From Bifidobacterium crudilactis (GTDB lineage: Bacteria; Actinomycetota; Actinomycetes; Actinomycetales; Bifidobacteriaceae), in the NCBI RefSeq assembly GCF_000738005.1, contig NZ_JHAL01000002.1, forward strand, positions 310,001 through 374,000: DNA of 64,000 bases, given 5' to 3'. Shown in pieces: positions 10,123 to 20,552 of the stretch. Numbering within the stretch: the first letter of the stretch is position 1; every line of letters starts with the position of its first letter. The notes under the pieces are model-generated. The model did no database searches and was not told the DNA's origin. It saw only the letters and a list, made by a program, of their open reading frames with translations. A program made the position numbers and the translations under genes.

Positions 10123-10193
10123 GATAACTGCACTAAAAGGACAGCAATTCAAGGAGAATTCCAACGAAAAGCTGTCCTTTTAGTGCAGTTATC
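10123..10193. repeat. P1 palindromic element, copy 1
   Basis: 71 bp. Perfect 23-bp arms begin GATAACTGCACTAAAAGG and end with its complement; the loop carries a small GGA/TCC pairing. Lies 88 bases after the peptide ATPase stop. Same element recurs at 22720, 34005, 41212 and 57547. Confidence 0.93.
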
Positions 10194-10228
10194 TCCCAGA
10201 GGCCGCATAGTGTGCTATTGTGTTCAGC

Positions 10229-10258
10229 ATGTCCAATCTCTCATGTTGTTGTCGCTGA
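10229..10258 (+). CDS. Cysteine-codon leader peptide upstream of cysK (MSNLSCCCR)
   Basis: Nine codons, ATG to TGA, with three consecutive TGT cysteine codons at 10244-10252. A TATTGT hexamer at 10216-10221 sits 7 bases before the ATG, so the transcript would begin at or next to the ATG and be leaderless. Poly-cysteine leaderless small ORFs upstream of cysteine and sulfur genes are known in mycobacteria, where ribosome pausing at Cys codons reports cysteine supply. Here the next gene is cysK, 328 bases downstream. The role is inferred. The leader 10259-10586 contains a short CCTGCAGG palindrome and no clear terminator. Confidence 0.6.
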   Translation: MSNLSCCCR

Positions 10259-10586
10259 CCGAAGCCTGCAGGCTCGCGGTTGACAACGCATAATTTGAGA
10301 TAGGAACCGGAATGTTGTGGCGCAGTGGCCATATCCGAACGTGATGTTCTTCATCGTGGTGCTCTGTGCACAGGCTCATAATCCAGAAGTTCAGGGCACT
10401 CCCATTGATGTGAAGCGACACGCTTAGAGGCATGTGCCAAGCAATATGGCGCAATCGGCGCAGTAGTCGCCAGCGGCGTATCCGAATTCATCAGTCACCA
10501 TTCCGGAATCTCATATCAGTCATCATCCGCAGCTCTCGCAAGGCGCTCCGCACACATAGCACAAGCACCGAATGAAGCGAGGAACG

Positions 10587-11600
10587 ATGAACATCTCAAC
10601 GAACATCACAGCATTAATAGGCAACACCCCACTGGTCGAACTCCACAGCGTCACCGATGATGTGGAGGCCAGGGTCGTAGTGAAAATCGAATATTTCAAT
10701 CCCGGTGGGTCGTCGAAGGACCGTATCGCGGAACGTATCATCGACGCGGCCGAACGCAGCGGGCAGCTGCAACCCGGTGGCACCATAGTCGAACCCACAA
10801 GCGGCAACACCGGGGTCGGTCTTGCGCTCGTAGCTCAGCAACGCGGATATCGCACGGTTTTCGTCGTTCCCGACAAGGTCTCCGAAGACAAGCGGGCAGT
10901 GCTTCGTGCCTATGGTGCTGAAGTCATCGTCACCCCGACCGATGCGGGTCCCGATGACCCACGTTCTTACTATGCGGTTTCCGATAGGCTCGCCCGCGAG
11001 ATTCCCGGTGCCTTCAAGCCGAACCAGTACGCGAACCCCAACGGTCCGGAAAGCCACTATCGCACCACGGGACCGGAAATCTGGCGTGACACGGACCGGC
11101 GGCTCACGCACTTCGTCGCAGGTGTAGGCACGGGCGGCACCATAACAGGCACCGGCCGCTTCCTGAAGGAAGCTTCGAATGGTGCCGTTCAGGTCATAGG
11201 CGCCGACCCGGAAGGTTCCATCTACTCCAATCCGGATGATGTGCATCAATACAAGATTGAAGGCGTGGGAGAGGACTTCTACCCCGAGGCGTATGACCCG
11301 TCGATTCCCGACGAGATAGTGCAGGTCGGCGATGCCGAAGCATTCGAGATGACGCGTCGGCTGGCACGTGAGGAAGGTTTGCTGGTCGGCGGTTCATCGG
11401 GTATGGCGGTGGCGGCGGCCTTGAAGTCTGCACGAATGCATGGGCTCGGCAGCGATTCGCTGATGGTGGTGCTGCTTCCCGATTCTGGTCGCGGCTACCT
11501 GTCCAAGATTTTCTCCGACGAATGGATGCGTGAGAACGGTTTCGGCGATGTGCTGAGCAGGCAGCATCAACGCACGACGGCAATCGAAGGGGTGAAGTGA
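10587..11600 (+). CDS. cysK: PLP-dependent cysteine synthase / cystathionine beta-synthase
   Basis: 337 residues, fold type II PLP enzyme. Lys44 in GGSSKDR is the Schiff-base lysine, TSGNTG (71-76) binds the substrate carboxylate, and GTGGTITG holds the cofactor phosphate. It either joins O-acetylserine and sulfide to cysteine or, as several bifidobacterial relatives do, condenses serine with homocysteine. It lacks the CBS regulatory pair and heme region of eukaryotic enzymes. The downstream cystathionine gamma-enzyme favours a role in transsulfuration. ATG 10587 follows GAGGA; ATG 10572 is an alternative. Probably controlled through the Cys-codon leader upstream. Confidence 0.88.
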   Translation: MNISTNITALIGNTPLVELHSVTDDVEARVVVKIEYFNPGGSSKDRIAERIIDAAERSGQLQPGGTIVEPTSGNTGVGLALVAQQRGYRTVFVVPDKVSEDKRAVLRAYGAEVIVTPTDAGPDDPRSYYAVSDRLAREIPGAFKPNQYANPNGPESHYRTTGPEIWRDTDRRLTHFVAGVGTGGTITGTGRFLKEASNGAVQVIGADPEGSIYSNPDDVHQYKIEGVGEDFYPEAYDPSIPDEIVQVGDAEAFEMTRRLAREEGLLVGGSSGMAVAAALKSARMHGLGSDSLMVVLLPDSGRGYLSKIFSDEWMRENGFGDVLSRQHQRTTAIEGVK

Positions 11601-11789
11601 GTACAGCGCAGAAGTGAGCACCTCGCATTAGATACGAAGCATCGGGCGACAATCGCTTTCACTTCGCCGACCTCCTTGGTTCAAGGTGAGGAGCTGGGCG
11701 GAAACGAACTCGGTAAAACGAAGCCCGGTATAACGAAGTTCACAATTTCTTATTTCATTGGTTACGACACACAGGAAGAGCACCACATC

Positions 11790-12965
11790 ATGAGCAACGA
11801 TTACGCAACGCAGAACATCGCCACACGAGCAATCCACGCAGGGCAGGAGCCGGACCCGACGACCGGTGCGGTGGTTCCGCCGATATACATGTCATCGACC
11901 TTCAAGCAGGATGGTGTGGGAGGTCTGCGCGGAGGCTACGAGTACAGCCGTTCGACCAACCCGACCCGTGACGCCTTCGATGAGCAGCTCGCAGGTGTGG
12001 AAGGGGCGAAGCATTCGATTTCCTTCGCTTCCGGTCTCGCCGCTATTGATGTCCTGCTCAGGTCATTCCTCAAACCCGGGGACAATATTCTGCTTGGCAA
12101 TGATGTGTATGGCGGTACCTACAGACTCCTCAGCAAAGTGTTCGGCCCCTGGGGCGTGGGTCTTGATGTGGTTGATGTCACGGATATCGATGCGGTCACC
12201 GAGCGGCTGGCGGCCAAAAGCTATGCGGTCGTATGGGTGGAAACACCATCGAACCCCCTGCTGCGCATCACCGATATTCAGGCCGTGGTGAAGGCCGCAC
12301 ACCAGCACGGAGGAGCCAAAGTGGTGGTGGACAACACCTTCGCCTCACCCGCATTGCAGCATCCCCTGGATGATGGTGCCGACGTGGTGGTCTATTCGAC
12401 CACGAAATACATCGGCGGTCATTCCGATGTGGTCGGTGGTGCGGTGCTGCTCAATGATGATGACCTGCATGAGCAGGTCGCCTTCCTGCAGAACGCGGCG
12501 GGAGCCGTGCCGTCGCCCTTCGACTCATGGCTGGCGATTCGCGGATTGAAGACCTTGGAGCTGAGGGTAAAGCGTCATAGCGAGAACGCCTTGGCCTTGG
12601 CGGAACATCTGGAGCAGCGTCCCGAGATTGAGCGCGTCTGGTACCCGGGTCTCGAATCCCATCCCGGCCATGACATCGCCAAGCGCCAAATGCGCGGCGG
12701 CTTCGGTGGAGTCGTTTCCGTGCAGCTTGCAGGCGGTATGGATGCGGCCAAGCGTTTCGTGGGTGCCACGCAGATTTTCACACTTGCCGAGTCCCTGGGC
12801 GGTGTGGAATCGCTGATAGAGCATCCTGCGGCCATGACCCATGCCTCGGTTTCCGGTACGGCGTTGCAGGTGCCGGACAATCTGGTTCGTCTCTCGGTCG
12901 GTGTGGAAGGCAAAGAGGACCTTATCGCCGATATCGACCAGGCACTGGACTCCCTGCGCGGCTGA
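11790..12965 (+). CDS. metB: Cystathionine gamma-synthase / gamma-lyase
   Basis: 391 residues, Cys/Met metabolism PLP family. Lys206 in STTKYIGGH binds PLP; EYSRSTNPTR near the N-terminus and the SLGGVESLIEHPA stretch are typical. It makes cystathionine from an activated homoserine and cysteine, or splits it to cysteine; the family cannot be told apart reliably by eye. ATG 11790 chosen, with AGGAAGAG about 9 bases upstream; the in-frame extension to 11676 reads as non-coding leader. Lies 189 bases after cysK, so the pair may share regulation, though the gap could hold its own promoter. Confidence 0.88.
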   Translation: MSNDYATQNIATRAIHAGQEPDPTTGAVVPPIYMSSTFKQDGVGGLRGGYEYSRSTNPTRDAFDEQLAGVEGAKHSISFASGLAAIDVLLRSFLKPGDNILLGNDVYGGTYRLLSKVFGPWGVGLDVVDVTDIDAVTERLAAKSYAVVWVETPSNPLLRITDIQAVVKAAHQHGGAKVVVDNTFASPALQHPLDDGADVVVYSTTKYIGGHSDVVGGAVLLNDDDLHEQVAFLQNAAGAVPSPFDSWLAIRGLKTLELRVKRHSENALALAEHLEQRPEIERVWYPGLESHPGHDIAKRQMRGGFGGVVSVQLAGGMDAAKRFVGATQIFTLAESLGGVESLIEHPAAMTHASVSGTALQVPDNLVRLSVGVEGKEDLIADIDQALDSLRG

Positions 12966-12990
12966 AATCTACTTGTTATTGGGCTGATGT

Positions 12991-13104
12991 CGTTTGTGTA
13001 GGGATTTCTTGCAAGAAAGAAATATTCGAGCAATGGCCGTAATGCAATGTCAACGTTTCGGAACCTTGAAGAAGCTTGGCATTGCATGAATCCCTACACA
13101 AACG
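12991..13104. repeat. P2 palindromic element, copy 1
   Basis: 114 bp between metB and recQ. Arms CGTTTGTGTAGGGATT and its complement; inside, ATGCAATG pairs with CATTGCAT, making a long two-part hairpin. Same family at 20339, 37604, 43919 and 55416. Confidence 0.88.
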
Positions 13105-13129
13105 TCGAGGTGCCGCCAGAGAGGCCCGA

Positions 13130-15232
13130 ATGCGACATGCGGAGGAGCCCGCGAACTCATACACTGAGCATATGACCCCAGTAGACCAAGCGCTTGATGC
13201 CCTGCACACGTATTTCGGCTACGATTCCTTCCGCTTGGGGCAGGACCGAGTGGTCGATGCGATTCTGACAGGGCACGACTCCCTGGCTGTGATGCCCACG
13301 GGCGCAGGGAAATCAATCTGCTACCAGGTGCCCGCAACTGTGCTCCCTGGGGTGACCATCGTCATATCTCCGCTGGTGTCCTTGATGCGAGACCAGGTGG
13401 ATGCTTTGGACGATGCGGGCATCGCCGCCGCCTTCGTGAATTCGACGCAGAGCACCGAAGAGCAGCGCGCGGTGATTTCGCAAGCCGCCCAAGGCAGTCT
13501 GCGCCTGCTGTATGTGGCGCCCGAACGGCTTTCGGCCCCGTCGTTCCGCGGATTGTGCGAGCATCTGCAAATCTCCATGATTGCCGTCGACGAAGCGCAC
13601 TGCGTCTCGCAATGGGGTCAGGATTTCAGACCGTCGTATCTGGATATCGGTGGATTCATCGAGGGATTCGTCAGACGCCCTATCGTCGCGGCATTCACTG
13701 CGACCGCCACCGAACAAGTGCGTGCGGACATCGTGCGTATGCTCAACTTGCATGACCCCGTGATGACGGTGACGGGCTTCGACCGGCCGAACCTTTTCCT
13801 CGATGTCATTCGTCTGAGCACCAAACAGAAGTCCGAGTGGATATCCCGCTATGTGCACGAGCATGCCGACGATTCCGGCATCGTCTATTGCGCCACTCGC
13901 AAGGAGACCGATGCGGTGGCTCAGGAGCTGCGTCGAGAAGGGGTGACGGCCGCCGCCTACCACGCCGGTTTGCAGCCCGAGGAACGGGCGCGTGCGCAAC
14001 GCGCATTCGTGAACGACGAGGTGCAGGTGGTGGCGGCGACCAACGCTTTCGGTATGGGAATCGACAAATCGAATGTGCGTTTCGTCATCCATCACAACAT
14101 GCCGGAAAGCATAGAAGCCTACTATCAGGAGGCTGGACGAGCGGGACGAGATGGTGAGCCTGCACGTTGCACGCTGCTGTGGAACGAGTCGGACATCGTG
14201 ACTCGCAGACGGCTGCTGGATATGGGCAATGCCAATGACCGTCTCAGTGCGGAAGAAAGCGAATTCGTGCGCTCGCATCGGCGCAGACTGCTGGGCGCGA
14301 TGATTGGCTATTGCCGGACGGCGGATTGTCTGCACGAATACATCCTGCGCTATTTTGGGCAGCAGAGTGGCGATGCCGCTGCTGATACCGCCATCAATGA
14401 TTCCGCCGTCTCCGTGGGCGGTGTCGACGATACAGCGAATACCGGCAATACCGGTAATACCTCTGACGCTATGACGGCAAGTGGCAACCCATCACAGGTC
14501 GAGACGGCGGTAAACGATGCGCCGACAGGCTGCAGCAATTGCTCGAACTGTCTGGGAACGGTGAAATCCGTTGACGTGACGGATATCGCCAGGATGGTGA
14601 GCCGTTGCGTGCATGATGTCGGGCAGAACTTCGGCGCGGGAATGCTGGTCCGGGTTCTGCGCGGTTCGCAGTCGCAGGATGTCCTCAAGCGGGGGTTGGA
14701 CCGTTGCCCGAGCTATGGCAAGCTTCGCGACACCAGCGAAGCCGTAATCCGCGATGTCATCAACCAGATGAGTGTCGACGACTATCTGCTCATCACCGAA
14801 GGGCGTCTGCCGCTGGTGAAGTTCGGCAATCTGGCGGTCCGTACCGTTGCTCCTGATTTCCGATATGCCATCACCAGTGTGATTCGCAAAGGTGATGTCC
14901 CAGCTTCGAGTGTTCTGGGAGCATCCGATGACGGGCATGGTCAAAGACGTACGAGAAGCGGTGCAGGTGCGTCTACGAACGGCGGTGGTCAGAACGTGAC
15001 CCTGGACCCTGCCGATGAGGAGATGTTCCAGACTTTGCGTGAGCTGCGCACCAAGATTGCCCGTGAGATAGGCAAGCCGCCATACATCGTGTTCTCGGAC
15101 AAAACACTGCGTGATATGGCGCAACGTAGGCCTCTCGACGAGGAATCCATGCTCGAAGTCAACGGCGTGGGCGAGCACAAGCTCGAACTCTACGGCCAGC
15201 GCTTCATCGAGGTCATCGCATCGACGAAGTAA
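13130..15232 (+). CDS. recQ: ATP-dependent DNA helicase RecQ
   Basis: 700 residues. Unwinds DNA 3' to 5' in recombination and fork repair. Walker A PTGAGKS at 56-62, DEAHCVSQWG near 154, then the helicase C domain, RecQ zinc domain, winged helix, and a C-terminal HRDC domain. Zinc ligands are Cys400, Cys468, Cys471 and Cys474. The spacing of 68 residues between the first two is far larger than the 17 in E. coli, because a Ser/Thr/Asn/Asp-rich segment including NTGNTGNTSD is inserted. Start 13130 follows AGAGAGG; ATG 13172 is a common-looking alternative. Confidence 0.93.
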   Translation: MRHAEEPANSYTEHMTPVDQALDALHTYFGYDSFRLGQDRVVDAILTGHDSLAVMPTGAGKSICYQVPATVLPGVTIVISPLVSLMRDQVDALDDAGIAAAFVNSTQSTEEQRAVISQAAQGSLRLLYVAPERLSAPSFRGLCEHLQISMIAVDEAHCVSQWGQDFRPSYLDIGGFIEGFVRRPIVAAFTATATEQVRADIVRMLNLHDPVMTVTGFDRPNLFLDVIRLSTKQKSEWISRYVHEHADDSGIVYCATRKETDAVAQELRREGVTAAAYHAGLQPEERARAQRAFVNDEVQVVAATNAFGMGIDKSNVRFVIHHNMPESIEAYYQEAGRAGRDGEPARCTLLWNESDIVTRRRLLDMGNANDRLSAEESEFVRSHRRRLLGAMIGYCRTADCLHEYILRYFGQQSGDAAADTAINDSAVSVGGVDDTANTGNTGNTSDAMTASGNPSQVETAVNDAPTGCSNCSNCLGTVKSVDVTDIARMVSRCVHDVGQNFGAGMLVRVLRGSQSQDVLKRGLDRCPSYGKLRDTSEAVIRDVINQMSVDDYLLITEGRLPLVKFGNLAVRTVAPDFRYAITSVIRKGDVPASSVLGASDDGHGQRRTRSGAGASTNGGGQNVTLDPADEEMFQTLRELRTKIAREIGKPPYIVFSDKTLRDMAQRRPLDEESMLEVNGVGEHKLELYGQRFIEVIASTK

Positions 15233-15330
15233 TGAATCGAGGCATCTGTGCAGAAGTGACAAGGCGATGCCATGTTGCTGGTTGGGTCGCTTATCTTCGC
15301 AGCCAGCAATAGTTCATTACGTGAGAACAA

Positions 15331-15354
15331 CGTGTAATACACTTGGTATACACG
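15331..15354. promoter_or_regulatory. Imperfect inverted repeat, candidate TA-operon operator
   Basis: CGTGTAATAC and GTATACACG form near-complementary arms around ACTTG, about 35 bases before the antitoxin start. Antitoxins of the RelB/DinJ family autoregulate by binding such palindromes; binding here is inferred. Confidence 0.4.
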
Positions 15355-15387
15355 TATTTGTACCTGCAACATTTGGAGGTGAGCTGG

Positions 15388-15684
15388 ATGACCAACAGAA
15401 CAATCAGTATCGAGGACTCACTCAATGCAGAGGCCACAGCGGTTCTGGATTCAATCGGGTTGAATCTGAGTATGTACGTCAAACTTGCCCTCAGGCAATT
15501 GGTGAATGAGGGCAAAGTCCCTTTCGAGCTTAAAGCGTCATCGCGCATTCCCACCGAACAGACATGGCGACGCATGATTGAAGTGGAGGCAAAGGAGTCG
15601 GGCTTGCTTTCTGATGATGCCGTAACCTTTGATGATCCGGTTGAGGCGGTGGCCGAGCTTCACAAGGCATCGCGTCAGGCCTGA
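15388..15684 (+). CDS. dinJ: RelB/DinJ family antitoxin
   Basis: 98 residues. The N-terminus (RTISIEDSLNAEATAVLDSIGLNLS) is the ribbon-helix-helix DNA-binding fold of RelB/DinJ antitoxins, followed by a helical, charged toxin-binding tail. ATG 15388 follows GGAGGT by 8 bases. It is four bases upstream of a YafQ-type toxin gene. Expected to neutralise the toxin and repress its own promoter. Confidence 0.85.
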   Translation: MTNRTISIEDSLNAEATAVLDSIGLNLSMYVKLALRQLVNEGKVPFELKASSRIPTEQTWRRMIEVEAKESGLLSDDAVTFDDPVEAVAELHKASRQA

Positions 15685-15687
15685 TCG

Positions 15688-16002
15688 ATGAAATATCGCA
15701 TCAGATTCGATTCCCAATTCACCAGAGAATACGCACAATTGAGACATGACCATGTTCAACTCGCTGATGAGTTAGATGAGCTCATCATTGAAGAACTGGC
15801 CGTTAACGGAACGGTTCCAGATGCGTACCGGCCACATATGCTTGCCAATCCTGGAGGCAATTACAACGGGCATTGGGAGTTTCATCTTTCCGAAGGCGCA
15901 ATTGATGTGCTTGTACTGTATCTTCCTCATCACTCGAATCCGATTATTCGGTTGGTGCGTATTGCTTCGCATGATGAGCTGTTCCAAGGCAGAATCGCGT
16001 AA
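15688..16002 (+). CDS. yafQ: YafQ/RelE family mRNA interferase toxin
   Basis: 104 residues, compact RelE fold. The C-terminal IRLVRIASHDELF segment carries the His typical of YafQ (HDELF), and the central NYNGHWEFHL matches the family core (YR-G-RE-H). Relatives cut ribosome-bound mRNA. Starts 3 bases after the antitoxin stop, so translation is coupled. Intact reading frame and intact active-site region argue for a functional pair. Confidence 0.82.
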   Translation: MKYRIRFDSQFTREYAQLRHDHVQLADELDELIIEELAVNGTVPDAYRPHMLANPGGNYNGHWEFHLSEGAIDVLVLYLPHHSNPIIRLVRIASHDELFQGRIA

Positions 16003-16059
16003 TTCTGCAGCCCGGTAGGTGACGGCCGTCGGCCCCTGGGGCAAGGATGAGCGGTGTAA

Positions 16060-16150
16060 GCAATACGGGAGCTTGTGTGCAGGCTGAGAGGAAGTCAACA
16101 GACTTCGACCGTGAACTTGATGCGGGTAATGCCGCCGTAAGGACTGATTT
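16060..16150 (+). promoter_or_regulatory. TPP riboswitch 1 (THI box) before a ten-codon ORF
   Basis: GCTGAGAGGAAG at 16083-16094 is the pyrimidine-sensing core, and GTGAACTTGATGCGGGTAAT from 16111, followed by GCCGCCGTAAGGA, is the pyrophosphate half, with a GCGG/GCCGC stem. Both conserved halves are in the right order and spacing. AAGGA at its 3' edge is also the ribosome site of the ORF at 16152, so TPP binding could hide it. Intergenic from the toxin stop to here shows nothing else. Confidence 0.85.
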
Positions 16151-16151
16151 C

Positions 16152-16184
16152 ATGACAATACTCATTGCCATCACCACCGTGTAG
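16152..16184 (+). CDS. Ten-codon leader ORF between two TPP riboswitches (MTILIAITTV)
   Basis: ATG to TAG, ten codons, three Ile and three Thr. AAGGA lies 8 bases upstream inside the first THI box. A hairpin follows at once and then the second THI box. It may be a riboswitch-gated leader peptide or the remnant of a deleted thiamine gene. Not recognisable as a known protein. Confidence 0.4.
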   Translation: MTILIAITTV

Positions 16185-16191
16185 CGGGCCA

Positions 16192-16224
16192 GTGGCATGC
16201 CGTGCGCTTGCCTCGGGATGCCAC
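16192..16224 (+). terminator. Hairpin between the two TPP riboswitches
   Basis: GTGGCAT and ATGCCAC form a perfect 7-bp stem with an inner CCG/CGG pairing, beginning 8 bases after the leader ORF stop. No U-run follows, so an intrinsic terminator is uncertain; an attenuator-like role is possible. Confidence 0.35.
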
Positions 16225-16269
16225 GGGATTCCTTATCGCACATGAATCCGCATCAGGATAAACCAATAA

Positions 16270-18284
<2,015 letters not shown>

Positions 18285-18395
18285 GTGATGTAACCAAGAA
18301 CGATAGTCAGCCCATATCAGTTCCATGCATGAACTGGTGCCCGTGAGTTTCCTGCGTGGATGCGTGTTTCGTCTCAAAGGAATGCATTCGCTAGA

Positions 18396-18459
18396 AACTG
18401 TGCGTATCGGCATGCTGAGCCAGCAAATCGGCGTGCTTCACATGCTCGTACGCACAGTT
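18396..18459. repeat. P3 palindromic element, copy 1
   Basis: 64 bp, arms AACTGTGCGTA and TACGCACAGTT with an inner GCATG/CATGC pairing. Lies between thiC and luxS, 26 bases before a second such element. Confidence 0.75.
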
Positions 18460-18485
18460 GCACATCCGCTCGGTGGTGCCCTAAA

Positions 18486-18554
18486 CGAAACTGTGCATGA
18501 AAGCACGCGGAGCACAGGAATTACTACGTCTCGCGTGCCATCATGCACAGTTCG
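18486..18554. repeat. P3 palindromic element, copy 2
   Basis: 69 bp, arms CGAAACTGTGCATGA and TCATGCACAGTTCG (one unpaired base) and an inner GCACGCG/CGCGTGC stem. Shares ACTGTGC arms with copy 1. Remainder of the thiC-luxS gap holds a repeated GAATCATT just before luxS. Confidence 0.75.
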
Positions 18555-18694
18555 AACACTTTCTTCGCGGCCATACCATTTAGCAGCGCGCGGATAGTCG
18601 GTGAATATTCTCGCGTGGGCTTAGCATAAAAGACAATGGCGGATGCATTTCGCACTCGTTGGAATGAATCATTGTAGGAAGGGAACGAATCATT

Positions 18695-19174
18695 ATGGCG
18701 AAACCGATTGTAGAAAGTTTTGAGCTGGACCACACGAAGGTTAAGGCTCCGTATGTGCGTCTGATTGACGTGGAGCAGGGTCCTAGCGGCGACCGTATCT
18801 CCAATTTCGACCTGCGCCTGGTGCAGCCCAATGAGAACGCCATTCCTACGGGAGGTCTGCACACCATCGAGCATATGATTGCCGTCCTTCTGCGTGAGCG
18901 TATTCCAGGCTATATCGACTGCTCTCCGTTCGGATGCCGCACAGGATTCCACCTGCTGGCGTGGGGCGAGCATGACACTGCCGACATCGCCAAGGCATTG
19001 AAGGAAGCATTGGACTTCATCGCCAACGAGTCCACATGGGATGATGTGCCGGGAACCGAAATCACCAGCTGCGGCAACTATCGCGACCACAGCCTGTTCT
19101 CCGCCAAGCAGTGGAGCAAGGACATTCTCGCGGAGGGCATCAGCTCCGACCCATTCGAGCGCAAGGTCGTCTGA
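18695..19174 (+). CDS. luxS: S-ribosylhomocysteine lyase LuxS
   Basis: 159 residues, normal length. Cleaves S-ribosylhomocysteine to homocysteine and the AI-2 precursor. Zinc ligands His56 and His60 (HTIEH) and Cys126 are present, and Cys81 in FGCRTGFH is the catalytic cysteine. Start at 18695 follows a purine-rich AGGAAGGGAA. Fits with the window's cysteine and methionine genes, since homocysteine feeds transsulfuration. Confidence 0.97.
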   Translation: MAKPIVESFELDHTKVKAPYVRLIDVEQGPSGDRISNFDLRLVQPNENAIPTGGLHTIEHMIAVLLRERIPGYIDCSPFGCRTGFHLLAWGEHDTADIAKALKEALDFIANESTWDDVPGTEITSCGNYRDHSLFSAKQWSKDILAEGISSDPFERKVV

Positions 19175-19304
19175 AGCGGTCTCGCCGTGAATATGCGGGA
19201 GGCCGCAAGTATCGTTCCGGATGAGCATTCCGGACGAACGTTCCTGACGAACGATGCGTGATGGAGCGCCCATGCGGACTGCTGGCTCCGCTGCGGCAGG
19301 GATG

Positions 19305-19330
19305 TTGCCCTCGAAAACTGACGAGGGCAA
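19305..19330 (+). terminator. Hairpin downstream of luxS
   Basis: TTGCCCTCG and CGAGGGCAA form a perfect 9-bp stem with an 8-base loop, 131 bases after luxS. No U-run follows. The gap 19175-19592 also shows repeated TTCCGGA/GAACG motifs and no gene. Confidence 0.4.
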
Positions 19331-19592
19331 CGCATGCAGACTGGCATGGGCATAATCACCACGGTTTGTGAAATTTCAGCCCCCAGCAACAGGTCCGTCG
19401 AGGAGGGGTCCCTAGGATGCCAATCCAGCGGCTATCGACGGTATCTCCAGTTTGTTTGCAGCACTTTGAGTGATATTGTTCGTGGGCACCTTTATGGTTG
19501 CACGGTTACAGAAGGCCTGATAGGTGTTGCGGATGCTTCTTCTATGGAAGATTCGCCCGAATGCGGTTGTGGGTTATCGGAAAGGTGAGCAC

Positions 19593-20273
19593 GTGAGCGA
19601 ATCGTCATCAGCAGATGTACCAGAGAATGCGGTATCGACGGAAACAGTGGAGCCGAATAATCTCACCGTTCCTGTTCTCCTGACGCCGTCATTGGCACGG
19701 CTTTCAGGGAAGGAATCGGCGGTCCCCGCGAACCAGGAAACCCTCGCCAACGGCACTCGGCATTTTCGTCAGGCGAATGATGATGATTTTGATGCAATTC
19801 AAGCGATTTTCGCGCGGGCACGCCGGCTGATGTCCGAGAACGGCAATCCGAGCCAGTGGGGGTCGGTGTATCCCTTGACCGAAACCGTCAAGGAAGATTT
19901 GCACGAGCATCGAACCATGCTGTTGGTCGACAATGAAGGGCAGGACGAGCAGGAGCGTATTCTTGCGGTGTTCTCCGTGTGCGAAGGCGAAGACTCGACA
20001 TACGGGACCATCACCGATGGCCATTGGTTGAATGACGAACCGTATGTGGCGCTGCACCGCGTGGCATCGGCGGGAGTGGCCAAGGGCGTGTCGCATGACT
20101 GCATGGCCTGGGTCACGAAGCGGTACAAGAATGTGCGCGGCGATACCCATGAGCACAACAAGGCGATGCAGCACGTATTCGAGTCGGCGGGCTTCAAACG
20201 CTGCGGCATCATTCATCTCACCAATCACAAGGTCGGTGAAGCTGAAAGAATCGCCTATCACTGGGTACTCTAA
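19593..20273 (+). CDS. GNAT family N-acetyltransferase
   Basis: About 226 residues. After a 50-residue polar head, residues from about 50 on show a GNAT fold: RQANDDDFDAIQAIFARAR, then strand/helix with EERILAVFSV-like core, and THEHNKAMQHVFESAGFKRCG, the typical C-terminal acetyl-CoA contact. Substrate unknown. GTG 19593 chosen, with AAAGGTGA before it; an in-frame start 69 bases upstream is possible but reads as leader. A P2 palindrome follows. Confidence 0.75.
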   Translation: MSESSSADVPENAVSTETVEPNNLTVPVLLTPSLARLSGKESAVPANQETLANGTRHFRQANDDDFDAIQAIFARARRLMSENGNPSQWGSVYPLTETVKEDLHEHRTMLLVDNEGQDEQERILAVFSVCEGEDSTYGTITDGHWLNDEPYVALHRVASAGVAKGVSHDCMAWVTKRYKNVRGDTHEHNKAMQHVFESAGFKRCGIIHLTNHKVGEAERIAYHWVL

Positions 20274-20338
20274 CCGGTATTTCATCTCGATAACCGCTAG
20301 TTCCGCGCCTGCAATGCGCCTGTAATGCGCGTGCAATG

Positions 20339-20453
20339 CGTTTGTGTAGGGACTCGTTTGCGGCTGAGATGCACAACAAGCCGGTAATGCCGGAATTCCA
20401 GCACCGATGATATTCGAATACACACGTTCTTCTTGAAAATCCCTACACAGACA
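20339..20453. repeat. P2 palindromic element, copy 2
   Basis: About 115 bp between the acetyltransferase and alr. Left arm CGTTTGTGTAGGGA, right arm TCCCTACACAGACAG (degenerate end). Inner CCGG/CCGG pairing. Less perfect than other copies. Confidence 0.75.
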
Positions 20454-20552
20454 GGCGGCAAGTGAGCACCTCGCTCAATTTTTCGCGTTCGGGTGAGTAT
20501 TGCTTGAAGAAACGCACAGAAGCTTACACAAATTTGACCGTTGTGGTTCACA

